From NCBI GenBank assembly GCA_030824965.1, contig JAPJQV010000001.1, positions 124,001 through 188,000 of the forward strand: a stretch of 64,000 bases of DNA, in the 5' to 3' direction. The stretch comes from Micavibrio sp. Its GTDB lineage: Bacteria > Pseudomonadota > Alphaproteobacteria > Micavibrionales > Micavibrionaceae. A program made the translations under genes and the position numbers. Positions 1-7,765 of this stretch are shown piece after piece (position 1 is the first letter of the stretch; every line of letters starts with the position of its first letter). The notes beneath the pieces are model-generated. The model made no database searches and was not told where the DNA came from. It saw only the letters and a program-made list of their open reading frames with translations.

Positions 1-503
1 TTAAAGCCGAGATCGCGGAAGGCTTGCAGATGTTCGTCGCTTGTGACGCGGGGATCGGCTTCGAAGGATAATTCCGCGTCTGGCAGAAGTTCAATATCAA
101 ATAGGATAGGTTCCAGTAGAAGGCGTAATTCATCCGGGGACATAAAGGTTGGCGTGCCACCACCGATATGGATTTCGGATACTGGCATCGTCGGTTTTTT
201 TAAACGGGTTTTATAAATTTCCCATTCCTGATGAATAGCTTTAATGTAAGGCATCGAACGCTCATGTTTGCGCGTGATGATGCGGTTGCAGGCGCAAAAA
301 GTACAAAGCGCTTCGCAGAAAGGGATATGCAAGTAAAGCGCGGCGCCATGACCTTGAGCGATACTTTTGTTCAGTTCTTTACCAAGATGGTCGATCCATT
401 GGTCTTCGGACGGGGTTGTATCCCAGCAAGGAACAGTGGGATAGCTCGTATAGCGAGGGCCTTGGACATCGTATTTTTTTAAAAGATCTTTGAGTATTAC
501 CAT
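1..503 (-). CDS. hemN: Oxygen-independent coproporphyrinogen III oxidase, partial (3' end outside window)
   Basis: Radical-SAM enzyme that decarboxylates coproporphyrinogen III to protoporphyrinogen IX without oxygen. Only the first 167 residues are in the window. The N-terminus reads MVILKDLLKKYDVQGPRYTS, followed by the HemN iron-sulfur motif CEALCTFCAC (CxxxCxxC) in LHIPFC context, then the SAM-binding stretch IHIGGGTPTF. The ATG at 503-501 overlaps the hemE stop by 7 bases, so translation is probably coupled. It is the last recognisable gene of a heme operon running leftwards. Having HemN suggests heme can be made at low oxygen. Family is clear; the C-terminal half cannot be judged. Confidence 0.95.
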   Translation of the reverse strand, partial: MVILKDLLKKYDVQGPRYTSYPTVPCWDTTPSEDQWIDHLGKELNKSIAQGHGAALYLHIPFCEALCTFCACNRIITRKHERSMPYIKAIHQEWEIYKTRLKKPTMPVSEIHIGGGTPTFMSPDELRLLLEPILFDIELLPDAELSFEADPRVTSDEHLQAFRDLGF

Positions 504-1531
504 TCGCGTTTTCGCAGTTCTGCAATGAAATTGCGGACATTCTGTTCTTTTGCCTGTGGCGTTACGCCGTGGCCCAATCCTGCGATCCAGCCTTTGCGTT
601 TATCTTTCGGCAAAGCCTGAACGGCATCAAAATAAGCTTGAATTTTTTTAAGACAATCTTCTTCTGACAATGTCAGGTGATCCGGATCGAAATTTCCCTG
701 CAGGGCAAAGTCATCTGCATAGCCTGACAAAGCATCTGTCATATCCTGACGATGATCGACACCAAGAACGGTGATCGGCAGATCTTCCAGCAATTCCCAA
801 TATTCCGCGCCGATATTCTGGCCGTAATAAATCACCGGCGTATCGGGGCAGGCGGCTTTAAACGCGCCAAGCAGCTTGGATAAATACGGCAGGTAGATAT
901 ATTTGAAATCCTCTACGGAGATATCTCCGGCGCAGGAGTCGAATATCGCCATGACATCCGGCTTGGCCTGCGCCTGTGATATCATATTTGCAGTCAGAAC
1001 TGGAAGCAGCCTATCCATAAATCCGGCAAAGCGGCCATCTTTCATACCTTCGCGCGCATCGGTAAGGTCAGTTTTATGCGTGCCATGCACGGCAAAAACA
1101 TAAAGCGTCAGCGGCGAGCCGACAAAGCCGATCAGGCTTTTATTTTCCGGCAGAGCTTGGCGCGTCAGGGTCAGGGCCTCGGCTTGAAAATCCAGTTTTG
1201 AAATATCCGCTTTTGTATAGCGGTTGAGGTCGTTCAGCGTTTTTAAGTGAAAGCCGAGTTTGGGTCCGGGCGCAAATTCAAGCGGCGTGCCCATGACTTC
1301 CAACGGGAATAAAATGTCCGAGAATAAAATCGCTGCATCGAAATCGAAATCGCGGATCGGCCCCATCGCAACTTCTGCTGCCAGTTTTGGATCCTTACAA
1401 AGTTCTTCGAAGGTATGGCTTTGCTTCATGCCTTGATAATGCGAATGGTAACGTCCGGCCTGACGCATCATCCACACGGGCGGCGTTCCATCATTCTCGC
1501 GCTTCAGGGCTTTTATAAAATTATTAGTCAT
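497..1531 (-). CDS. hemE: Uroporphyrinogen decarboxylase
   Basis: Cytoplasmic enzyme that removes four carboxyl groups from uroporphyrinogen III to give coproporphyrinogen III. The 344-residue product has the family length (E. coli about 354). The N-terminal signature PPVWMMRQAGRYH is present near residue 17, the IGFVGSPLTLYVF segment lies mid-protein, and GLGHGVTPQAKEQNV near the end matches the family's C-terminal signature. The ATG overlaps the hemB stop by 8 bases and its own stop overlaps hemN, so it sits inside a tightly coupled hemA-hemCD-hemB-hemE-hemN operon. Identification is secure. Confidence 0.97.
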   Translation of the reverse strand: MTNNFIKALKRENDGTPPVWMMRQAGRYHSHYQGMKQSHTFEELCKDPKLAAEVAMGPIRDFDFDAAILFSDILFPLEVMGTPLEFAPGPKLGFHLKTLNDLNRYTKADISKLDFQAEALTLTRQALPENKSLIGFVGSPLTLYVFAVHGTHKTDLTDAREGMKDGRFAGFMDRLLPVLTANMISQAQAKPDVMAIFDSCAGDISVEDFKYIYLPYLSKLLGAFKAACPDTPVIYYGQNIGAEYWELLEDLPITVLGVDHRQDMTDALSGYADDFALQGNFDPDHLTLSEEDCLKKIQAYFDAVQALPKDKRKGWIAGLGHGVTPQAKEQNVRNFIAELRKREW

Positions 1532-2555
1532 TTAGCTTTTCGGCAACTTCCAAAGCGGCATAGGTTAGAATTCCATCAGCCCCGGCGCGGCGGAAACACA
1601 TCATCATTTCCATGACGGCTTTATCGTAGTCGATCGCTCCGGCTTCTGCCGCATATTTCAGCATCGCGTATTCGCCGCTCACGTTATAAGCGAATGTCGG
1701 CAGGGCAAATTCACGTTTCACGCGGGAAACGATATCCAGATAAGGCAGCCCCGGCTTAACCATGACCATGTCTGCACCTTCCGCAATATCGAGCGCCACT
1801 TCGTGCATCGCTTCATCGGAATTGGCGGGGTCCATTTGATAGGTCTTGCGGTCGCCTTTTTGCAAGCTGCATCCCGCCGCCTGACGAAACGGGCCATAAA
1901 AAACAGATGCATATTTAGCGGCATAGGCAAGGATTGCGGCATGTTTATGGCCGTTTTGATCAAGTGCATCGCGGATCGCGCCGACTTGACCGTCCATCAT
2001 GCCCGAAGGTGCAAGAATGTCCGCGCCCGCATCGGCGGCGATGATCGCCTGTTTCGCAATGTTCTCGATCGTGGCATCGTTGTCGACATGGCCATGGTTA
2101 TCTATAGGTCCGCAATGGCCATGGTCTGTATATTCGCAAAAACACAAATCCGCCATGATAAGAAGTTCAGGGGACGTATCCTTCGCGCGTTTGATCATGC
2201 GGTCTAAAAGCCCGCCCTTTTTCATCGAATCCGACCCTGTATTGTCTTTGTTGCGCGATACGCCGAACAGCATGACCGAACCGATGCCGAGTTTTTCGGA
2301 TCGTTGGATGATCGCTTCCATGGATCTTTCGGTTTCGCGGAACACGCCGGGCATCGATGATACAGGCGTACGCTCGTCCAGGCCTTCCTCGACGAATATC
2401 GGCAGCGTTAAATGCTCGGGCGCAAGATGCGTTTCACGAATGAGGCGGCGCATGTTCTCGGAAGTGCGCAAACGGCGCATCCGGTTCACTAAAGGAAAAT
2501 TTGCGTTAGTGTTTTCGTCTTTGTTTTGAAGAGGAAGAATTTGTGCGGTTGTCAT
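1524..2555 (-). CDS. hemB: Delta-aminolevulinic acid dehydratase (porphobilinogen synthase), zinc-type metal site
   Basis: Condenses two 5-aminolevulinate molecules to porphobilinogen. I use the ATG at 2555 (MTTAQILPLQNK, 343 residues), preceded by AGGTGG; the open frame extends further upstream but only as a shadow of hemCD. The two active-site lysines are visible in YAAKYASVFYGPFR and MVKPGLPYLD. The metal-binding loop reads DLCFCEYTDHGHCG, the three-cysteine zinc form seen in E. coli, rather than the aspartate magnesium form known from several alphaproteobacteria such as Bradyrhizobium. The start lies 50 bases inside the 3' end of the hemCD gene. Confidence 0.97.
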   Translation of the reverse strand: MTTAQILPLQNKDENTNANFPLVNRMRRLRTSENMRRLIRETHLAPEHLTLPIFVEEGLDERTPVSSMPGVFRETERSMEAIIQRSEKLGIGSVMLFGVSRNKDNTGSDSMKKGGLLDRMIKRAKDTSPELLIMADLCFCEYTDHGHCGPIDNHGHVDNDATIENIAKQAIIAADAGADILAPSGMMDGQVGAIRDALDQNGHKHAAILAYAAKYASVFYGPFRQAAGCSLQKGDRKTYQMDPANSDEAMHEVALDIAEGADMVMVKPGLPYLDIVSRVKREFALPTFAYNVSGEYAMLKYAAEAGAIDYDKAVMEMMMCFRRAGADGILTYAALEVAEKLND

Positions 2556-4053
2556 CAATCCACCTGTGCATAGCGTCAATATTCGGAAAAATATATAGCG
2601 GTTTGACGCCTTGTGCGGCAAGTATTTCCGCGGTTTTTCCCGGGCCGCAAGCGTGCGTCTGTGCATAGGCTTTGGGCAGGATATGATGAAGCGCTTCGTA
2701 CTGGCTGGCGCTGGCCCACCAGATAATATCCGCGTTTTGAAGGGTTTTGACGAGATTTTGCGACAATTCTTTGCCTTGATGCGAATAAGTCGCAATGAAA
2801 TTACCTTCACTCCATGTATCTTCCGCATGTTCATGCGACAATATGTCCCAAGATTTCAACGGCGGTAGTTGAAGAACAGGCGATGTCAAGGTAGGCACGA
2901 TAAATTCAAATCCGAAACTGTCGGCGCAGCCTTCGATCCAATAGCCTTTTGATGCAAGCTTGAACCAGCTTTTAACGCCGCTGACCCAGATATGCTTGTT
3001 CCGTGCAACGCCTTTCGGAAAAGCGCGTGTATGCGCCACGAAAACGCAATCGGATTTTACCGGTTCATGCTTGATATCTTCATTCACGAAAATGCCATCG
3101 GCGAAATCATGCCCGTTCCAGATTTCAACTTGGGAGTTATACGCAGGCGGCGTCCATTGTAATCCGGATATATCCTTGCCGTCTTTGTTCTTTCCTTTGA
3201 TCAGCAGAATATTGTCTTCGATATTCGGCAATTTCAAAGACACGACGCCAAAACGCTGATGACATCCGCCGCCGTTTTCAATGAGAATGGAATATTCTTC
3301 ATCGACGGCTTTTTGTGTTTCTTTATGGTTCAGCGGCTCAAAAACATCCTTGATATCGTTGCGGTTTGATAAGGTTTCAATGCACACCGTCCCTTGTCCC
3401 GGTGCGGGAGGGCAAACCGTTACAGGCACGATCATGCGCTTTAAATCTTTTAAAAGCCTGACAATCTCATCATGCGCTTCGTCATCGTTATAAAGCCGTT
3501 CAAGCCCTGCAAGAGCCAATACGATACCGTCAAGATTTTGCTCGGGATTTAAAAGTTTTGAAATCCGCGTATTGGCGTTGCCACGAATGGAGATAAGTTC
3601 GATCTCGGGCATCGGGCCAAGCGCAGGCAAGGCTTTTTGCAGGAAAGAGGGCAATAATTCCGCGCGGCGCGGCGCAGACGTGCCGATGATAATTTTTTGT
3701 CCTGCTTTCAGTCTTTCTTCGATATCCGGATGGAAAAGAACGATATCGTGAATATCGTCACGCGGCAGAAGCGCTGCGCGTCTGATGCCTTCGGGACGCT
3801 GTGTGCCTAAATCTTTTAACGAGTGAACCGCGCAATCTATTTTTCCATCCAGCAAATGATCGTCGATCTCTTTGCTGAATATGCCTATTGTGTTCATTTG
3901 TGGCAGTGGCGTTGTTTTGTCTTTGTCGCCAATCGGCACGATTCCAACCAGTTCGGTTTCAATTTCCGGATAACGTTCCTTTAAAAGCCTTGCGACGGTT
4001 TTGGCCTGAGCCATGGCCATCAGGGAAGTGCGGGTACCAATTCGTATTTTCAT
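2506..4053 (-). CDS. hemC: Hydroxymethylbilane synthase fused to a uroporphyrinogen-III synthase-like domain
   Basis: A 515-residue protein, far longer than a plain HemC (about 310). Residues 1-300 are porphobilinogen deaminase: IRIGTRTSLMAMAQA, CAVHSLKDL, IIIGTSAPRRAE, SIRGNANTRISKL, and the dipyrromethane-cofactor cysteine at about residue 264 in GGGCHQRFG. Residues from about 330 to 505 have no HemC counterpart. The tail ADIIWWASASQYEALHHILP then HACGPGKTAEILAAQGVKPL resembles the second half of HemD, so I infer a HemD-like domain closing uroporphyrinogen III. No separate hemD is in the operon. A HemC/HemD fusion is known in Leptospira. HemC is certain; the HemD call rests on weak, fast-evolving sequence and on context. 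Confidence 0.88.
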   Translation of the reverse strand: MKIRIGTRTSLMAMAQAKTVARLLKERYPEIETELVGIVPIGDKDKTTPLPQMNTIGIFSKEIDDHLLDGKIDCAVHSLKDLGTQRPEGIRRAALLPRDDIHDIVLFHPDIEERLKAGQKIIIGTSAPRRAELLPSFLQKALPALGPMPEIELISIRGNANTRISKLLNPEQNLDGIVLALAGLERLYNDDEAHDEIVRLLKDLKRMIVPVTVCPPAPGQGTVCIETLSNRNDIKDVFEPLNHKETQKAVDEEYSILIENGGGCHQRFGVVSLKLPNIEDNILLIKGKNKDGKDISGLQWTPPAYNSQVEIWNGHDFADGIFVNEDIKHEPVKSDCVFVAHTRAFPKGVARNKHIWVSGVKSWFKLASKGYWIEGCADSFGFEFIVPTLTSPVLQLPPLKSWDILSHEHAEDTWSEGNFIATYSHQGKELSQNLVKTLQNADIIWWASASQYEALHHILPKAYAQTHACGPGKTAEILAAQGVKPLYIFPNIDAMHRWIDDNRTNSSSSKQRRKH

Positions 4054-4057
4054 TTAT

Positions 4058-5308
4058 TTAAGCGATAGCCGCCATTTTTGCGGTTTTAGGTTGTAGCAGG
4101 TGGGGGGAAAGAGTCTCAAAGACATTGATGAGCGCGCGGACCAATTCATCCATGTCGTGATCGGTATGATAAGGGGAGGGAGTGAGGCGCATGCGCTCGG
4201 TTCCCCAATCGACAGTCGGGTAATTAAGCGGCTGGACGTAAATGCTATGCGTATAGAGAAGCATTTCCGTCATCTTGCGGCAAAGCGTGGCGTCGCCGAC
4301 CATCACGGGCACGATATGGGTCGGCGTGTCGAGGATGGGAATTCCGGCGATTTTTAATTTCGATTTCAATTTTTCCGCGCGATATTGATGCAGCCTTCGA
4401 ATATCCTGATCTTTTTTCAACAGGCTAATGCTTGTTTTCGCGGCAGCACAAACGGCAGGCGGAATGGATGTCGTGAAAATAAATCCCGAACCGTAGCTGC
4501 GTATACAGTCGATAATATCGCTGGAGGCCGCAATATAGCCGCCGACAACACCAAATGCCTTGCCAAGCGTGCCATTGATAATCGTAAGGCGGTCTGAAAG
4601 ATTGTCGCGCTCCGCAACGCCGCCGCCGCGATTGCCATACATGCCGACCGCATGAACTTCATCGAGATAGGTAATCGCACCGAATTCATCGGCCAGATCG
4701 CAAATCTCCTTAATCGGGCTAATATCGCCGTCCATGGAATAAACGGATTCAAAAACGATGATTTTTGGTTTGGATGGATCGGCATCGATCAGGAGAGATT
4801 TCAAATGCGCGATATTGTTGTGTTTGAAGATATGCTTTTCACAACCTGATTGGCGAATGCCTTGAATGATAGAGGCATGGTTTTTTTCATCCGAGAAGAA
4901 TATCGCGTTCGGCAATAACTGCCCGAGTGTGGCCAAAGATGTTTGATTGGCCACATAGCCGGAAGAAAAAACCAAAGCGGATTCCTTGTCGTGCAAATCC
5001 GCAATCTCTTTTTCCAGCAAGATATGTTCATGGGTCGTGCCGGAAATATTTCTCGTGCCGCCCGCGCCAGCGCCATAAGTCCTGGCGGCTTCGCGCATGG
5101 CTTCGATCACCTCCGGGTGGTGGCCCATGCCCAGATAATCGTTGCTGCACCAAATTGTAACATTAGATTCCGCAAAATCGCAGGGGCGATGAAGGGCTTT
5201 GGGATAACTGCCGACGACGCGCTCCAGATCGGCGAATTTCCGGTAATTACCTTTATCCTTCAGCGCCTGGATTTTTTCCTGAAAATGGGTTTCGTATAGG
5301 GGCTTCAT
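4058..5308 (-). CDS. hemA: 5-aminolevulinate synthase
   Basis: First enzyme of the C4 (Shemin) route: condenses glycine and succinyl-CoA to 5-aminolevulinate using PLP. 416 residues, close to the usual 400-410. N-terminal YETHFQEKIQALKDKGNYRK and WCSNDYLGMGHHPEV match the family. The glycine-binding ISGTTHEH segment, ESVYSMDGDISPI, TYLDEVHAVGMYG and the PLP-lysine loop NGTLGKAFGVVGGYIA are all intact. GGAGT precedes the ATG by about 12 bases. It heads the heme operon, with only 4 bases before hemCD. ALAS is the hallmark of Alphaproteobacteria and mitochondria and is the strongest single clue to lineage. Confidence 0.97.
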   Translation of the reverse strand: MKPLYETHFQEKIQALKDKGNYRKFADLERVVGSYPKALHRPCDFAESNVTIWCSNDYLGMGHHPEVIEAMREAARTYGAGAGGTRNISGTTHEHILLEKEIADLHDKESALVFSSGYVANQTSLATLGQLLPNAIFFSDEKNHASIIQGIRQSGCEKHIFKHNNIAHLKSLLIDADPSKPKIIVFESVYSMDGDISPIKEICDLADEFGAITYLDEVHAVGMYGNRGGGVAERDNLSDRLTIINGTLGKAFGVVGGYIAASSDIIDCIRSYGSGFIFTTSIPPAVCAAAKTSISLLKKDQDIRRLHQYRAEKLKSKLKIAGIPILDTPTHIVPVMVGDATLCRKMTEMLLYTHSIYVQPLNYPTVDWGTERMRLTPSPYHTDHDMDELVRALINVFETLSPHLLQPKTAKMAAIA

Positions 5309-5444
5309 TGCTACCGGAATACTCCTTTTTAGGCATTTAGGACAAGCGACACTTTGCCGCGCTTATGCATGGAAATAAGACAAAAATCGTCCAGTTTGCA
5401 TTCCTAAACCGGATGCCTTAAAAGCGCTTTCAAAGGAATTTAAC

Positions 5445-7289
5445 TTGGCTTCAGATTTACTTCTCAGCGTTCAGGATGCGAAAATATCTTTCGGCAATCA
5501 TGTTTTGTTCGAAGACCTAACTTTCAATGTCCATCGCGGCCAGAAAATTGCGCTGGTGGGCAGGAATGGCTGCGGTAAAACCACGCTTATGAATATTGTT
5601 ACCGGTCATCGCGAGATTGACGAAGGCAAGCGTATTCAAATGCAAGGCGTCACTGTCGGCTATCTCCAGCAGCATGTAAAGGCAAAAGAAGGGCAGACCG
5701 TTTACGCCTATGTGTTTGAACAGCTTTCAGATGAGGACAAGCATCTTCTCGAGTATAAAGTAGAATTGGTTTTGCAGCCTCTCGACCTCGACCCGCAGGC
5801 TTTGATGACGACATTAAGCGGTGGTCAACTACGCCGGGCTGCGATTGCCCGGGCATTGGTGGAAGATCCGGATATATTGCTGCTGGATGAGCCGACAAAC
5901 CATCTGGATTTGGAAATCATCGAATGGCTAGAAAATTTCCTAAAAAGCTTTCAAGGTGCCATTGTTTGCGTTAGTCATGATCGAACTTTCCTGGCTAATA
6001 TCACGGACAAGATTTTCTGGCTGGACCGGGGGCGCTTGCGTGTTTGTTCTCGCGGCTTTAAATTTTTCGATGAATGGTCGTCAGGACTTCTGGAACAGGA
6101 AGCCCGCGAACTTCAAAACCGCAAGAACATTGTAAATATCGAAGTAGATTGGGCCAGTCGCGGTGTGCCCGCCCGGCGCAAACGCAATGTGCGCCGTCTG
6201 GAATTGATGAAACAGGCGCGGGACCAGTTGTTGCAGGATCAAAGATCCTATAATCGCGCTGTTCAGAAAATCAAAACTGGTGACATGAAAGTCGAAGAAT
6301 TTTCTTCCAAGATCATTGCCGAATTTTTCAAGGCGCATAAAAGCTTTGTCTCTGACGAAGGCAAGGAGAAGAAAGTACTGGACGGTTTCAGCATGCGTTT
6401 TCAGCGCGGCGACCGGATCGGTTTGCTAGGCAAAAACGGCTCCGGTAAAACGACATTTTTGAAAATGCTAATGGGACAAACGAAGCCGGATATGGGCTCT
6501 GTTAAATTGGCGCATGAAATACAGATTTCTTATTTCGACCAGCAGCGGCGTGGCCTCAATGACGAAGATTCTCTTTGGAAAACGCTTTGTCCCAATGGAG
6601 GTGACTATGTCGATGTCATGGGAAAACAGCGTCATGTTTATGGCTATTTAAAAGATTTCATGTTCGATCCTTCGCTTGCGACCAATCCGGTTAAAAATCT
6701 CTCAGGTGGGCAGAAAAACCGTTTGATGCTGGCCAAAATACTTTCCAATCCCGGCAGCTTGCTTATCCTCGATGAACCGACCAACGATCTCGATATGGAT
6801 ACGCTCGATATGATCGAAGGAATATTGGAAGGCTACACAGGCACAATGTTTATCGTCAGTCACGACCGCGACTTTCTCGATCAGACAGTTAGCCAGATAC
6901 TTGCTTTTGAAGGCGATGGCAAGGTTCAGCATTATATCGGCGGTTATTCCGATTATCTCGACGCGCGCAAAGAGCTGGAGGAAAAACCTGTCAGGAAACA
7001 AAAGCAAGAACCGGTAAAAGAGAAAGCCGTTTTGGTTGTCGAGGCACCTAAAACAGCAAAGAAGCTCTCTTATAAATTCGAATATGAGTTAACTCAGTTG
7101 CCAGATAAAATCGCCGCGCTGGAAGATGAGATCAAGACGCTGTCTGCTAAGCTAGCCGATACTGATTTCTACAAGAACAACCCTGACGAATTTATGGATG
7201 CAACTAGGCGTTACGCTGATGCCAAAATGGAACTGGAACGGCGTGAAATGCGCTGGCTGGAACTTGAAGAAATGAAATCGTCTATCTAG
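5445..7289 (+). CDS. uup: ABC-F family ATPase, Uup type
   Basis: Soluble twin-ATPase protein of the ABC-F group, which acts on ribosomes or DNA rather than in transport. Two nucleotide-binding domains are visible: GRNGCGKTT with LSGGQLRRA in the first, GKNGSGKTTF with LSGGQKNRL in the second. The last 80 residues (from about KLSYKFEYELTQLPDKIA) form the Uup coiled-coil DNA-binding tail. 614 residues. The start is TTG, with AAGGAA 7-8 bases upstream; no ATG occurs before the first Walker A motif, so TTG is required. It is divergent from hemA across 136 bases. In E. coli Uup limits transposon precise excision; that role is not shown here. Confidence 0.9.
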   Translation: MASDLLLSVQDAKISFGNHVLFEDLTFNVHRGQKIALVGRNGCGKTTLMNIVTGHREIDEGKRIQMQGVTVGYLQQHVKAKEGQTVYAYVFEQLSDEDKHLLEYKVELVLQPLDLDPQALMTTLSGGQLRRAAIARALVEDPDILLLDEPTNHLDLEIIEWLENFLKSFQGAIVCVSHDRTFLANITDKIFWLDRGRLRVCSRGFKFFDEWSSGLLEQEARELQNRKNIVNIEVDWASRGVPARRKRNVRRLELMKQARDQLLQDQRSYNRAVQKIKTGDMKVEEFSSKIIAEFFKAHKSFVSDEGKEKKVLDGFSMRFQRGDRIGLLGKNGSGKTTFLKMLMGQTKPDMGSVKLAHEIQISYFDQQRRGLNDEDSLWKTLCPNGGDYVDVMGKQRHVYGYLKDFMFDPSLATNPVKNLSGGQKNRLMLAKILSNPGSLLILDEPTNDLDMDTLDMIEGILEGYTGTMFIVSHDRDFLDQTVSQILAFEGDGKVQHYIGGYSDYLDARKELEEKPVRKQKQEPVKEKAVLVVEAPKTAKKLSYKFEYELTQLPDKIAALEDEIKTLSAKLADTDFYKNNPDEFMDATRRYADAKMELERREMRWLELEEMKSSI

Positions 7290-7518
7290 GTTTTCTTGAT
7301 TCAAGAATTTTTGGAATAACAAAGATATCCAAAAGTCCCATAAATACGAAAAGACCGGCTACTAACTTATGCGTACCATCCAAAGTCAGATTCATAGCCG
7401 ATGCCAGACCGAAAGCATCCTTAAAAAATAAAATACCAACAAGAATGAAGATCATGCCTGTAAATTTCATGCTTTTGGGCACTCTGGCTGTTGGCAGCTT
7501 TCCGTTTTTATTGATCAT
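7282..7518 (-). CDS. Small two-helix membrane protein, function unknown
   Basis: A 78-residue protein with two predicted membrane helices, GMIFILVGILFF and LVAGLFVFMGLLDIFVIP, separated by a short loop, and a basic C-terminal end. I do not recognise a family. The ATG has GGGGAA six bases upstream, which supports it as real. It overlaps the end of the GIY-YIG gene by 11 bases and so belongs to the same minus-strand operon. Its 3' end overlaps the convergent uup stop by 8 bases. Confidence 0.7.
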   Translation of the reverse strand: MINKNGKLPTARVPKSMKFTGMIFILVGILFFKDAFGLASAMNLTLDGTHKLVAGLFVFMGLLDIFVIPKILESRKPR

Positions 7519-7765
7519 GTAAATTCCCCGCGATTAATTGAAGCTTTTTAGATTTATCAAGTGATTTAATATGAAGTTCTTTTTTGAGGGCTCCACTGCG
7601 GTCAGTATATATTTCCTTGAATAAAACTTCAAACGGCCCGCGGCCTTTGGTGTATTTGGCACCTTTCCCGCGCTCATGTTTCAAAAGCCGGGCATTGAGA
7701 TCGTTTGTAATGCCCGTATATAGCGTGTCATCGGCGCAGCGCAGGATATAAACGATCCAGCCCAA
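7508..7765 (-). CDS. GIY-YIG nuclease-superfamily protein, YhbQ type
   Basis: Short single-domain member of the GIY-YIG superfamily. Residues WIVYILRCADDTLYTGITND hold the two signature tyrosine clusters (VYIL and LYTGIT), followed by RLLKHERGKGAKYTKGRGP, where the arginine and histidine match the family pattern. 85 residues, the normal size of this stand-alone group, whose role is uncertain (DNA repair has been proposed for YhbQ). The TTG start follows directly on the TGA of the upstream ABC-F gene in the same frame (TGATTG), and AAGGGGG sits just upstream inside that gene's last codons. The two genes are therefore probably translationally coupled. Confidence 0.88.
   Translation of the reverse strand: MGWIVYILRCADDTLYTGITNDLNARLLKHERGKGAKYTKGRGPFEVLFKEIYTDRSGALKKELHIKSLDKSKKLQLIAGNLHDQ

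Noticed and set aside
2556..2834. 93-codon N-terminal extension of HemB
   Set aside because: The extra residues are the alternate frame of hemCD, rich in Arg, Lys and Cys, without similarity to HemB; an ATG with AGGTGG stands at 2555.
5309..5444. Possible FNR or Irr site upstream of hemA
   Set aside because: No TTGAT-N4-ATCAA or ICE-type motif could be found in the 136-base gap.
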